Of a DNA stretch of 64,000 nucleotides, positions 1-11,232 are shown piece by piece. The stretch is from Solenopsis invicta (Eukaryota > Arthropoda > Insecta > Hymenoptera > Formicidae). The translations under genes were made by a program, and so were the position numbers. The stretch's first letter is position 1. Every line of letters starts with the position of its first letter. The notes beneath the pieces are model-generated. The model saw only the letters and a program-made list of their open reading frames with translations. It did not search any database and was not told the DNA's origin. The stretch covers positions 13,832,501 through 13,896,500 of the forward strand of contig NC_052665.1 in the NCBI RefSeq assembly GCF_016802725.1, written 5' to 3'.

Positions 1-2072
1 AAATAATAAATTTTACGCATACGTACTCCATCCACATAAAAACAAATTGTAATCGTTAATACCTTGTCTTTATTTTCACATGTACTTACTTCTTTAAACT
101 TTTCTTTTTTTAAAATTGGAGTTCACGATTCCAACGAAATTTGTATTGGTAATTTACTAAGAGACATTTATCGAAGAAATCTTAAAATACTTTGTCTTGA
201 TAATTCAACAAATACTTAAAAAACTTCCGTCTAAATTCAACAGAGCTTCCCTGCTATCAATTTTTCTCTATATATTCGGGGATTTAATCAAACTCAATCA
301 AATCAAGCTACACACGTCCCGACTGTCTCAACGCGTTAAATTTAAAGACCGTCTTCAATAAAATCCCATGTAAACTTTACTTCATCAAAGTACACAGACT
401 AAAGTTTCGCGTAAGCTTTACGAAACATCCTGTATTACTCCGTGACTTGATGAATCGCCAGTTATCAATGCGACCCGTCACTCACGTTCCTTCACCCTCT
501 CCCGTTTCTACGACAGCACCCATGTGACGCCAATCATGTATACGAATTCACTAAACGTTGATACGCACTTCGGGCATTCGCGCAAAAATCTCTGATTACG
601 TCTCGGAGTCGCCGAGACGCAACAATGGACTTTCAGAGTTGCGGGACATCGAAACGGCGGACATCGAAACGGCGCGGCACCGCCATTGCGGCCGTTACCT
701 GTCAGAGACACAAAGCACAATTACGTTCAATTGAACGTTACAAAATCTTCTAGTCGCGCGTAATGAACCAAATTACATTCGTAGAGAAATCTGCTCTAAT
801 TTCGGATATCAAAAATATTTTAGAATAAGAGCAGCCCAGCTGATTAGTAATGATCATTAAGACATTTCGTTTATATTATAAATAATTAATATTTTAACTC
901 GTGGCAGTAAATATAAAGTTTATTATCTTGTACTTAATTAACCATTACATTTTGTCTCTCAACATTATTTCGAACCCACAGTTGGTATACGATACTTCAG
1001 CTGGATCGCAATCACGCGATTGGCCCTACGTAACAAGGCTCGAATAACACACGAAAGGCAATTTCAAGGACGACCGAGGGAATTCCACGATTAGCGTTCG
1101 TTTTTTCTCGCGAATATGCTCCCCCTTTTTTCCTCCTTTAACGGTGGCGGTAGAGCCTACCGACATTCTTACGCGCGCATACGGGGACCCGTAATTGAAA
1201 GCTGTTACGCTTGGTATTTTATGACTTTGTCCCGCGGCCATGCAAAACTCGATTCTTAACGTCCTCGAACAGGGACGCGGGGCCGCCTCGAGTAACGGGC
1301 CACGAAAACGCGCGCCTCCTAATTAAATCCGACTAAATTCATCAAAATCGTCGTTAAAACCACCCCGGCCGCCCACCCTCCGGCGGCGACGACGGCGACG
1401 GCCTTAACGATGTACGCCGCGAGAACGAGATTCCGATCTGTCTAATTGCCGCGCCTCGGTGTCCGTAAGCCGCAAGCCGGAAATTCCGATTGGCAGATAG
1501 GAAGGTCAGTCTACTCATTCAATATGTAAATAATTTAATCGGTCCGGTCAACGAGGATAAAATGGGCCCTTGAGCCCATAAGATCACGACTACCTGTGCC
1601 TGCTTACGATTCCTTTCTTCATTTGAAAATCTTGATTATTTGACAGATAAAATATCCACACCAAAGAAAGAAATGAGACAAGTCCCGAATTATCACTTTT
1701 TAGACTCTTATCCTTTTGTTTTTCCAGCAAAAATATATTTTTAGATAGTAATGTGTAATTTCTGCTTTTCCTTGTATTAAGCAACTCTCTCTCCTTTTCT
1801 TAAATAATTGAAGCTAATATCATTCTGTGAGATTGTCAGTAGCTACTGCCAGATTGAAGAATATGTCAGTATTATCTGAAATAACGGACGCTCCAATTTA
1901 CGATGGACATACTAATCCCAAGGCGCATTATCCCAACGAATATCGCGCGCTTGATCGTGATATTTAGCCTACCGAGAAGTAAATTGGATCTCATGGCTAG
2001 CTATACTTAAAAGAATCCGGTGATACTAGATAAGCATACCGCTATTATACAAGTTCTCTCAAAAGTTATGTT
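1..2072. other. Non-coding: AT-rich with one CpG-rich block
   Basis: If the agrin-like gene extends left, this is intron. A CpG-rich stretch lies at about 1020-1520 (CGGCGGCGACGACGGCGACG near 1381). ATACAGGATGTTTCG (minus, near 425-440) resembles a common insect repeat terminus of TACAGGGTGT type. Open frames here have no protein-like features. Confidence 0.5.
644..673. repeat. Exact 15-bp tandem duplication
   Basis: GGACATCGAAACGGC occurs twice head to tail. Confidence 0.9.
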
Positions 2073-2319
2073 ACACGAAAAGAACGGTTAAAACATCTAA
2101 AAATTTAACTAGCCGCATATCTGAAAATAATTCTGTTAAATTATCAAAATAATTATGTAGAGCTCTCGGGCATAATGAGCAAAAATCTCCTGGAAAAAAA
2201 TTTGACGTTCTAGCATCCAACTTTATCCTACACAATTATTTTAATGATCTGACAAAATTATTTTTAAATATGTATCTAACTAAATTTTTAGGTACTATAA
2301 CAAAATCGTTCTTTTCACT
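2073..2319. mobile_element. MITE family A, copy 1
   Basis: Ends read CGAAAAGAACGG...ACATCTAAAAATTTAACTAG and, inverted on the right, TGAAAAGAACGATTTTGTT...TACCTAAAAATTTAGTTAG, giving arms of about 80 bp that close with AAAATAATTA. The interior holds the family-specific core GACGTTCTAGCATCC...ATCCTACA. No coding capacity. Confidence 0.7.
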
Positions 2320-2334
2320 TAATGAAAAAAATAA

Positions 2335-2565
2335 TTGTGTATAAATATAGATTCAAAAATAATTATGTTAAACTATTGAAACAAATCATATCAGATGTGA
2401 AACTTGATTGCTAGAATATCGAAACTGTAATGTAACATTATCATGCTTTGGCGTCCTACACCTTAATTATTTTAATTAAGGTCCAAGATAAAATAATTTT
2501 CTGATCTGTATCTAGTTAAATTTTTAGATGTTGCAGTAAAATCATTCTTATCGTACACTTCGGAA
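2335..2565. mobile_element. MITE family A, copy 2 (partial or rearranged)
   Basis: The right end (CTGATCTGTATCTAGTTAAATTTTTAGATGTTGCAGTAAAATCATTCTTA) is a clear family A arm and lies only a few bases from copy 1. The core word GATTGCTAGAATATCGAAAC appears inverted relative to that arm, so this copy is rearranged. Confidence 0.55.
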
Positions 2566-5500
2566 TGTTTTTAAAGCATAAAAAATTAAGAAGCGCGGTA
2601 GTAGTTAATTAACATCGCGTAGAAGAGAATATTAAAATATTCTATGATTTTAAGAACTCTCGATTTATCACTCTTAAAATATACGAGAACTCCAACTGCT
2701 TAATATTAACGACTGAGAGATAAAAACAACAGTAAAAAATTTACTAAAAATAAACTGTCTTTAATTTCAGTAAGAGATTTGCAGGAAGAAATTTGTAGGA
2801 ACAAGGTATACACAATTTCTGATACAGCCAATACGTTCAGACGTGCAATTCGAAAATGCCGCAGATCGCCATCTGGCACGACTTTTCGTGCGGCACGCGT
2901 TCGGGGCGAGACAATAACAGCGATAACCACGGTAATAATAGTAATAATAGCAATAACGTCTTTATGAGCATCCCGAGAGAGTGGGCGAGATTGCAACTCC
3001 TTGACCTCAGAAGAGAGCGCGAGGATGAGAAAGGGTCGGAGGTACGTGCCGACCCTAACCAAGCAGGAGGGAATCGGTAGCTCGACAAGTCTCCTAGGAC
3101 TGAAAAAGTCAAAGGGAAAGAGGGAGATGGAAAGAAAGAAGGGCAGGTCTCCCGTGTCATGGTGAGCCAGCATGCCAGATAAAGGCGCTCGCTCGAAATA
3201 AAACGCGCACCGCTCGAGAAGAAAGCGAACGGTGGGCAAGGTGGGAATAGTGACGGCTGTCAAAGCATATAACACTTATACTTACACCTTTACTTATCGG
3301 ACAGGATCTTTACCGAAGTGTCTGTAATACGCATTATTTGCCCATAAATGTCTTACAAATAAAGCCAATCGAAGTCTGATTTTGAAATAGTGCTAAAACG
3401 TTAAAAGTAATGTAGTCAAAAATATTAACAGCAATAAAAAAAATATTTATTATTAGAAAGGAAATAAGAGACTCAAATGACATAAAATTATTAATATATT
3501 AATGTTATAATTAATGTAATTTATTTAAAAAAAAGTATCTTATATTTATATTAATGATTGCGATATTATATTTATACATCAATCTCATAATAGTTTATTT
3601 CAAGAGAAATGTCCAATGTGGAATTCTTCAACGACTTTATTTTTCAACGCGCTTTGATCATTCGATAGGGCGAAGGCATCAACGCGATCGCTAAGACAGG
3701 CAGGAATTGTCGAACGAAAAAAGCGATGGAAAAGAAAAAGAAGCGAAAGACCTCGCGCTCGCGCAAGCTAAGCCACGTTGAAAGACTAATTGATGAGGAG
3801 GAGGTCGCTGGAAAGGGTAGAAGAGAGGAGAAGGGCCTGACGAGCCGACGCGCACCCCCGTAAATATCGTGACACGCGCTCAAATTAATGGCCCGGTCTT
3901 ACACGCCGGGGAAAGCGAGCAAACTGGTATCCTCTCGATGCCACGCCACGTCGAGATCGAATCAAAACACGGCCGGCCAAGTCGCCCTTTCATTTCAAGC
4001 GATACACGAGCAATCGAATGCCGCGAGTCGGTATCATTTAACTCTTTCCAAGGAAAAAAAAGTTTAGAAATACAAACTACATGTCTAAATTGGATATATG
4101 AGAACATTTGCAACGTTGCTTAAAATTCTCTCACGCTATCTCAATAAAAAAAATGTTATAAGCAGCATTATACAACTACATAATTTTATATAAAATGTGA
4201 CTATCTCTCTCTTATTTTTATAGTTATTTTATGTAATGTTATGTAATCGTACACGTAGAGAACAGTTTCCTCGGGTAAAAAAATATTTGTTAAAATCAAA
4301 GAAATGTGTGCATGGTTTAAAAAAGAATTTCTTCAATTAAAAAAAATTCCGTTTATTAACATTAATAAAATAGCTTAAGTTATGCAACACAATTTTTTAA
4401 ATAAAAATATTCTTAAAACCAGAACAACTAAATTATTTCTTGCTTTTCTGTCAGTACTTTCAATTAAAAAGTTATTTATTTACATGAGCCAAATAATTTA
4501 AACATATAATTTATTTTAAACAAGACTAATAATGTCATTTCTTGAAATCAATTCAATTTTCATTTTCATAGGTATTTTTACTTCAACTTGAAAAAATCAC
4601 GTTAAACAAACGATTTCATCAATTTAAACATAATTTTTCTCTGGACGTATCGTAAATTATCAGATAACATGATATTCTCACACTCGCTCAGAAATAAATC
4701 TTATCGTATCGCAGAGCCAGCGCACCGAAGACGTTAAAGATTCTTTTTCTTCAGCGAGGGACGGATAGTTGCGGCCTGTCCCACGAAGGGCGGGCCAACG
4801 TATACCCCATGGGAAAATCCCGTAACGACGTGGAGCGAAATCTTTTAATTAAAACCGATTTGAGGGCGGAGAGAAGCACCGCCACGCGCGTTTCACTCGC
4901 TCGGAGAAATTAGCCGGCCCGCGTTCTCCACGGGCCCAAACAAATTGAAGAAGATTGGGTCTGTAGCCCCAGGCCATTCGGTAGACTTTGAATAACGCGA
5001 GAGATAGCAGGAAAGAAAGAACGTTTTCCGCGTGTAACGTAAGATGTAGATATGATCCTCTGAACTTTAATAATGAAGCTGTCCGTTTACGTGAATGTAT
5101 TGAAATTTATATTTATACTTCTGGAATATGTGCATCGTAAATGCTACAGAGATTCTTTAATATTTATTACAAAGACAAGTATATTTGTATAATGTACTAA
5201 GTATAATTTATCACGATGCTGTATAGGACAATTGCCTGTAATTGATGACGTTCTGCAGAACTTTAAAGACAATAACTAAATATAACATTTATCTTTTGAT
5301 ATAGCAGCATTATTGATATTTTTTAAATATTACATTTATGTATATAAATTTTTTTAAATATGTAGAATACAAATATATCACGTAAGAGAAAATTAATTTA
5401 AAAAGATCAAAAAAATGTTAAAAATGAATTTTTCAAAGTTTAAAAGTCTAAATTAAGATTCTCAAGAGGTGGCATTTCCAAGAGATGGTATTTTTCGCAG

Positions 5501-6684
5501 TTATTTTTCCTCAAAAATTTGATATTTTTCTACATGAGTAACTGCAGTCTGATATTCAACATTGCACTTATAACAACGTTACCTATAACAATATTGACGC
5601 AAACGCGAAGTTTTCCGAGACATCTTTCTTATTCCGCCCCAAATTATGGCCAGGGCGTTAAAAGCTTTTATTGCCGAGAAGATGAGGAAGAACGATCGTG
5701 ACTCTGACATACGGAAGCGCATCTCTTCTCCGCAGTCTCTTTCTTCCCCCTTTTTTTATTCTCGCAAGGACGGAAAACGGGAGTGTCGCCGAAGCGCTTA
5801 AGAAAATAACCGACGAGATGCGCTAGAAAAGAAAAAGGGTAACCGAAATAGAATGACCGAGTTACGTAGAAACTACAGACGCGATAACGGATCGAAGACA
5901 ATGGCTAAAATTAATTTTTCAGCAATTGTAAAACGGCAATTCGCCAATTTTCGCGAACGCGGCAAACGACGAACGATACGCGATTTCTATGTCGTCACTA
6001 AGTGACGCTTCTCGCTAATAACGGAGCAACTATGCTCATAAATTCCACCCACTCTAGCTTTACGCCTACTCATTCACTAATGAGAAAGGAATGACGAGTC
6101 GTAACTAAGTACCATATGCCATTTCTTGATCTCGCAACCGGCAAATTGATTTTTATGCCTAGAAATTATCCATTTTCCATCTACTCCCTAACTTCCGCAT
6201 TCATAAATAACACAGAGAACTTTCACGTATAATTTTACTATTTTAATTCTTCATATACCTAATAATCTAATGTACCGAGCACTAAATTAAAATTTGCATA
6301 CTACAATATTTAGCAAAGTTATACGCAATCTCATTTATAATTCTCGAACAGTTCAAAATCTTTAATAACCTCTGTCTCTCAAAAATCGCGAGTGCCTGTG
6401 AATTTGTGAAAAAATTCAATTTGAAATTTGGTCAGAAACAGGCTGGTAAAAGGAAATGTACACATTGTGTATGTGGGACGTGCCTGACGAGACCGGCTTT
6501 GGGCGACTGCCGTATGTCCGTCCTGCGTGTATTGAGTTACCCTGGCGCACTTTGCACGCGCGCGCGACTAATTTTTCAGCGGCTCGGCTTACAAAGCGTG
6601 CATAATGCAGGGCTGCTCTCGCGGGCGCGCAATCAGCCTACCACCAGCACGAGCAATGCGAGCAACACGATGTGTTGCCGTGGA

Positions 6685-6709
6685 AGCCGCCGCCGCCGCC
6701 GCCGCTGCT
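6685..6709. repeat. (GCC)n trinucleotide repeat
   Basis: Seven GCC units then GCTGCT, within a GC-rich stretch; reads as polyalanine, polyarginine or polyglycine depending on frame. Confidence 0.9.
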
Positions 6710-6933
6710 AGTAAACCTCGCTGCAACAATCAGTCGACTAATCCCCTTTGGAATCGGCCTCCGCGGCGCGGCGTACCAACCGGCCCGTCCCCGCGCGGTG
6801 CCCCACGGTGACAGACGACATGCATGTGCTAAGGCATGCACATTGTAAATCCTAATCGCCGACGCGGCCTCCGAGGCGGCGGACTTGAGATTAAGGATCG
6901 ACCGACAAATTTATACCGTCGATAGGCGCGAGA

Positions 6934-7102
6934 ATTTAATCCCACCCACGAGGTGGATTAAACGATCGCGCGCGGCGCTCAGATTTGTACGCACTTGCGG
7001 AAGACATTAGACGCGGAGATTATCCACGATGAGTAATCTTTCGCAATACGATTCGCCGCGTTTACCGTAGCGGTCGAAGATACGATCAGACAAACGGATT
7101 AA
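6934..7102. promoter_or_regulatory. Cluster of TAATCC/GGATTA homeodomain-type words
   Basis: TTTAATCCCACCCACGAGGTGGATTAAA is an inverted pair of TAATCC (Otx/Bicoid-type) sites 10 bp apart, and a further GGATTAATC lies at about 7097. The DNA around is GC-rich and non-coding. Binding is inferred from words only. Confidence 0.25.
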
Positions 7103-7309
7103 TCATGGAAATTACACGAAGGATTTAACGCTGCCATTAAGTACATCTTCCTGATCTGATTGCAACTTGCAGTATTTCTTCGTTTTGAGCCGTATCTGTG
7201 CAAGAAGATTTCAATCTTAAGTCTTAAACCAGAATATTTTAAATACTTTCCAAGAAACTCATGAACTCTTCACTCTCAATTTTAATCCTCCATCTACAAT
7301 CTCGGTCCT

Positions 7310-7368
7310 TTTGGGTTTTAGCACAAGCAAAATTTCACTTTTAAATTTTGTTTGTGCTAAAACTCAAA
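7310..7368 (+). ncRNA. Hairpin: 26-bp stem, 7-nt loop
   Basis: Arms 7310-7335 and 7343-7368 (TTTAGCACAAGCAAAATTT and its inverse). The two non-identical positions become G-U pairs only in a plus-strand transcript, so all 26 positions pair there. The loop is short for a microRNA precursor and no known microRNA seed is recognised; a tiny MITE or chance palindrome is equally possible. Confidence 0.3.
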
Positions 7369-9107
7369 TTTCGATTTTAATTAAATAAAGATTTTAACAT
7401 TTGAGTTAACAAACTATTTGTTAATGTAATAGAAATGTTAAAAATTAATCCTAAATTTTGATACATTTTTAAAAATCTAGAACAGTAAAAAAAACTTGGG
7501 CTAGATATTAAAGACTCCATAATCTAAAGTGAAATCTTACTAATTTGCTTTACTTATAACTATGCTCATTAGTAAATATTTTTTTACTGATTCTAATTAA
7601 GAAAAGAGTTCTCTCATTAAGATTAATATTGTCATTGAACAACAGTGTATATATCCCCAATTGAAAAGAATTATAACATTGACATAAGACTGTTCACTGT
7701 CTTTCAGTGAATAATTCACTGATTTCGATTTAGAGAGCAGACCGAGGAGGTAAAAATCTGATCGCAAAAAAAGAGTTAAGGTTCGATAAGCAACGCAGTA
7801 ATTTCGTAAGAACGCGTTTTCGAAAGGTAGAGCGCGTAAATTATTTTCAGAATTTAAGCCGCATCACCAATCATCGCTTGTGACGATATTTTCGAGTTCA
7901 CAAATCGTCGAGGATGTTACTTAGCTTGACAAGTGAATCCAGATCACAATGTTTATGCTCTTGCCGATTCGCCGTGGTGTTCTCAGATGAAATACGTTCG
8001 TTCTTTTGCCCTTCGGATTACTTCCATTATTGGATTAGCAACGCGCTTTTGATCTCGCGCGAAATTCGCGCGACATCGCGTCGAGTTCGCAAATCGACGC
8101 GCGCATCATTAAGGGTTGCCGTTATAAATCGCAATCACCCATAAATGCGGATACCGCAATACTGCAATGGTGAGACCGGTCCTAGACTTTGTCCCGTCGC
8201 AAATAAAATATATTTTACTCAGCCACGCGTAAAGGAAGATAAAACGGGTTACGTAAAAAACAAAATAAAAAGTGATTGCGATAAATCAGAAAATTTCACA
8301 AGATCTTAGATTTGAATGCGTTTGATAAAAGATACGATACGCCGTGTACATTTTGTTAAATCTGATCGTTAACAAATTGATTCCTTTCTAGCGAAAATTT
8401 CATACGATATTGCAGAACGCTTCAGAATCAAGAATTAATGAGTGCTATGCAAATTGCAGAATATATGTAAATGCCATGGAAAAGCGGTTACTTTGTGCGC
8501 AAAATATGCTAGACTCACTTTTGTCTGTTAAAGAAATGCAGGAATGCATCGCTTTCCAAAACCATTAATTATCCGTCAATTTGGCAATCAATTTACATAA
8601 AATGTAGAAGCTAAATATGCGTTAAATCTGAAGAGGTTTGAAAAGAGATATGTGATGCATGTAGCACATTCTCGCAGCGTGATTTAGTCCGAAAACAAGA
8701 ACGCCTTGTGTGTATTAAAAGTTCTACAATTCGCGTTTGTGAAAAAAAAAATCTGGAAAATAAAATATATAGACGCTAAATGTAAAAACTAATAGCGATA
8801 TATAGGCGAATACGAGTGTTTAAAGATCCGATTGTGTAAGAGCGTTTATATGAATCGCAAGGATTACATAAACGAAAAAGGCCACAATTTCACACATAAA
8901 TTAATGTTAAAGTTAATCCATGGAAAATTTACTATCGTGTCCGGTACATTTCTGCATGAAATTAATATCGTGCAATACAGACATTTTTATGCAAAAAAAA
9001 AATATTGCTACATAAGCGAGTCTGATAGAGGCAATTAATGAATATTCTAAGAATAAATTAAAGGCGATGATTTATATAACGACTAGGGGCTGTGTACGTT
9101 TTACGGC
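7369..9107. other. Non-coding, nothing distinctive
   Basis: Mixed AT-rich DNA with scattered CG-rich words near 7740-8150. No exon, repeat array or inverted element was detected. Confidence 0.5.
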
Positions 9108-10062
9108 ATACAAATCACTATCTCATTATTTTCGCTAAATTGGAGTGTCAAGCAACACAACGATTTTTATTCGTCCATTGGTTCCATTTAGGAGGTATCA
9201 CTCTCGCCTCGCTTTTACATCTAATTTCATCGTGCGCGAGCTATAAACGCAATTCCTCGCGTTATAAACCGTACTGGTGTCGCAGAAATGAATTATTAAT
9301 AACTAAAATTATGGTCGATAACTGTACAACACTTCGATATGCGACTAATTACGACCGGCGGTATTGTTGACGCGATAATAAATTAGACTAACGAAACCAT
9401 CGGAGCCCTGTCTTCGTACAGCAGGTCACTATCTCATAATTTACTCGGAATTAAAACGTCGTTACATACATCGACTTTTATTCGTTGCGGCGCTATTCAG
9501 AAAGCGTCAGCCGGTTTTCACTTAATCTGATCTACGCGCGCCGATTTTTTCCATTCCCGGCCACCGTGCATTGGTGTCGCTGATGAATTATTAATGATTA
9601 AAACGTGCTAAAATTATGGTTGATAACTGCTACGAGCTGCAGTGTGTACGTGTCTAACCATAATCCCTGCTAACCAGGTATCTCAAAAACGCGTCACCGT
9701 CGACTACAAATTAGCGCACGCGAGAGGAACTAATGAAGCGTGACTTATCGATCTCCTGTTTTTCTGCTTTTCATTTATTATTTTCCCCCTTCAGAGATCG
9801 CGTAATAAATACAGTACAACGCATTAAGAATTTATCAAGAAGCAGCAGTCCTCTCTCGCTAATGAATCGTTACTAATTCGGCCGTAAAAGTAGCGAACGA
9901 TCGAGGATTTAAAGTTTGTAAAATAGTAATGAGGATCGAAAGCATTCGGAGAACCGCGCGTCGGAGAGAGATCTAGAATCTTATCAAACGGTATTTTAAG
10001 AAAACGCGTGACTGACTATAAATTATGCACGACAGGAATTAATGAAGCATCAGCTCGCTAAT
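9108..10062. repeat. Diverged tandem repeat, period about 300-315 bp, about three units
   Basis: Matching anchors: TCACTATCTCAT at 9115 and 9426; TTTTTATTCGT near 9164 and 9475; GGTGTCGC...ATGAATTATTAAT at 9276 and 9573; TTATGG(T)CGATAACTG at 9309 and 9614; AAAACGCGT at 9686 and 10001; GAA(C/T)TAATGAAGC at 9727 and 10036. Spacing is 297-315 bp throughout. No open frame spans the units. Confidence 0.65.
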
Positions 10063-10215
10063 TTCACGCTGTATCTACAAGGTAGCAATTTGAAGGAGCC
10101 GCAACCCTAGCAAAGAATCCGCGCCCCCGTTTGCGTTACCTACACTTCCGATAGTTACCTCGGTCCTCTCGCCTGATGCCCTCCTCCCCCCCCCCCTTCC
10201 CCCGGAGATATCATC

Positions 10216-10244
10216 GATCGTGATCGTGATCGTGATCGTGATCG
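10216..10244. repeat. (GATCGT)n hexanucleotide repeat
   Basis: Nearly five GATCGT units, just right of a run of about 11 C residues (10187-10197). Confidence 0.9.
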
Positions 10245-10729
10245 CAATGAGGCACGCGGCTCATTTCATACTTGCTGGTCAGCACAGCGCGTGGGCGCGG
10301 ATAATTACTGTTTTGAAATCGGTGCCGACTGCGGCGTAGTGCGCGCCGCATCGTAACAATAGACGCGCAGGCCTCAATCGAGGATCCATTATCGACTTCT
10401 TTCGGGCACACGCGGTACACACAATGAAAAATTAATGGAGTTTCTACGCCGCGCAATCCGAACGCGCGGACGAATTCGAATGGTATTACAACGCGCGAGA
10501 TTCGATGCATTTCATATCGAGGATAATGCACGTCATATTTTTATTTCAAAAACTTACAAGCTTTACATATATCCCCTACAGCGTAATAGTAAAATTGTGT
10601 GTAATTTCTCGATGGAATATAGCAAGTTGATTAACTTTTTGTTTCGCGTTTATTTTTAAGAAATATTGTGAAACTTGTTATCCGGCGGTTATTGGACATG
10701 CTGAGAATAAATCCTGTGTAAACAGTACA

Positions 10730-11070
10730 AAATTCAAAGTAATGAATCTAATATAGCGGACAATAATTTTCAAAATAAAACGGATCTGCTTAAGAATAGT
10801 GTCGCAAATTACAAGCCAAAAATATAAAATCCATAATTGACGGAGATAATCTGGCGGATATGTTAAAAAAAGAATTGCTTATAAATCTATTTTTCTATGA
10901 CATTTTGCTGAAATGTAATCCTTATTATTTTTGCATCTAACATTTCAAATTTTGTATTTTAGACAAATTTATAATCAACAACACCAAAAACCCCTAGATA
11001 GGAAGTTTGACGCAAATTGATTTTAACAGTTTTGTCCGCTATATTAAATCCACCGTTTTAAATTTTAAAC
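10730..11070. mobile_element. Inverted-repeat element (TAATATAGCGGACAA arms)
   Basis: GAATCTAATATAGCGGACAA at 10744-10763 is inverted at 11032-11050 with one or two changes; similarity continues about 20 bp on both sides of the core. The interior is AT-rich non-coding DNA. Confidence 0.6.
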
Positions 11071-11182
11071 TTTTGACTTTGGATTCATAATCAGCGACCT
11101 CAAAAATCAGAAAAAAATTTTGAAGTATAAGTTATTAAGCCAAATTTATGCAAACAAATTTAATCATTAAAAACGACAATTC

Positions 11183-11185
<3 letters not shown>

Positions 11186-11230
<45 letters not shown>

Positions 11231-11232
11231 AT
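11186..11232. repeat. (AT)n microsatellite
   Basis: About 20 uninterrupted AT dinucleotides followed by AATAATAA. Confidence 0.95.

Larger units (their letters stand above)
2566..7309. other. Non-coding: alternating AT-rich and CpG-rich blocks
   Basis: GC-rich islands at about 2830-3250, 3640-4040, 4690-5000 and 6460-7130; the first gives overlapping open frames of up to 189 codons rich in Leu/Arg/Ser with no domain. The rest is AT-rich. No splice-bounded coding exon was recognised. Confidence 0.5.

Noticed and set aside
600..620. Small hairpin GTCTCGG...CCGAGAC
   Set aside because: Seven-bp arms in GC-rich DNA are expected by chance.
2706..3275. 189-codon frame, minus strand
   Set aside because: Leu/Ser/Arg-rich, no domain, and three other frames are open across the same block; typical of a stop-poor CpG-rich stretch.
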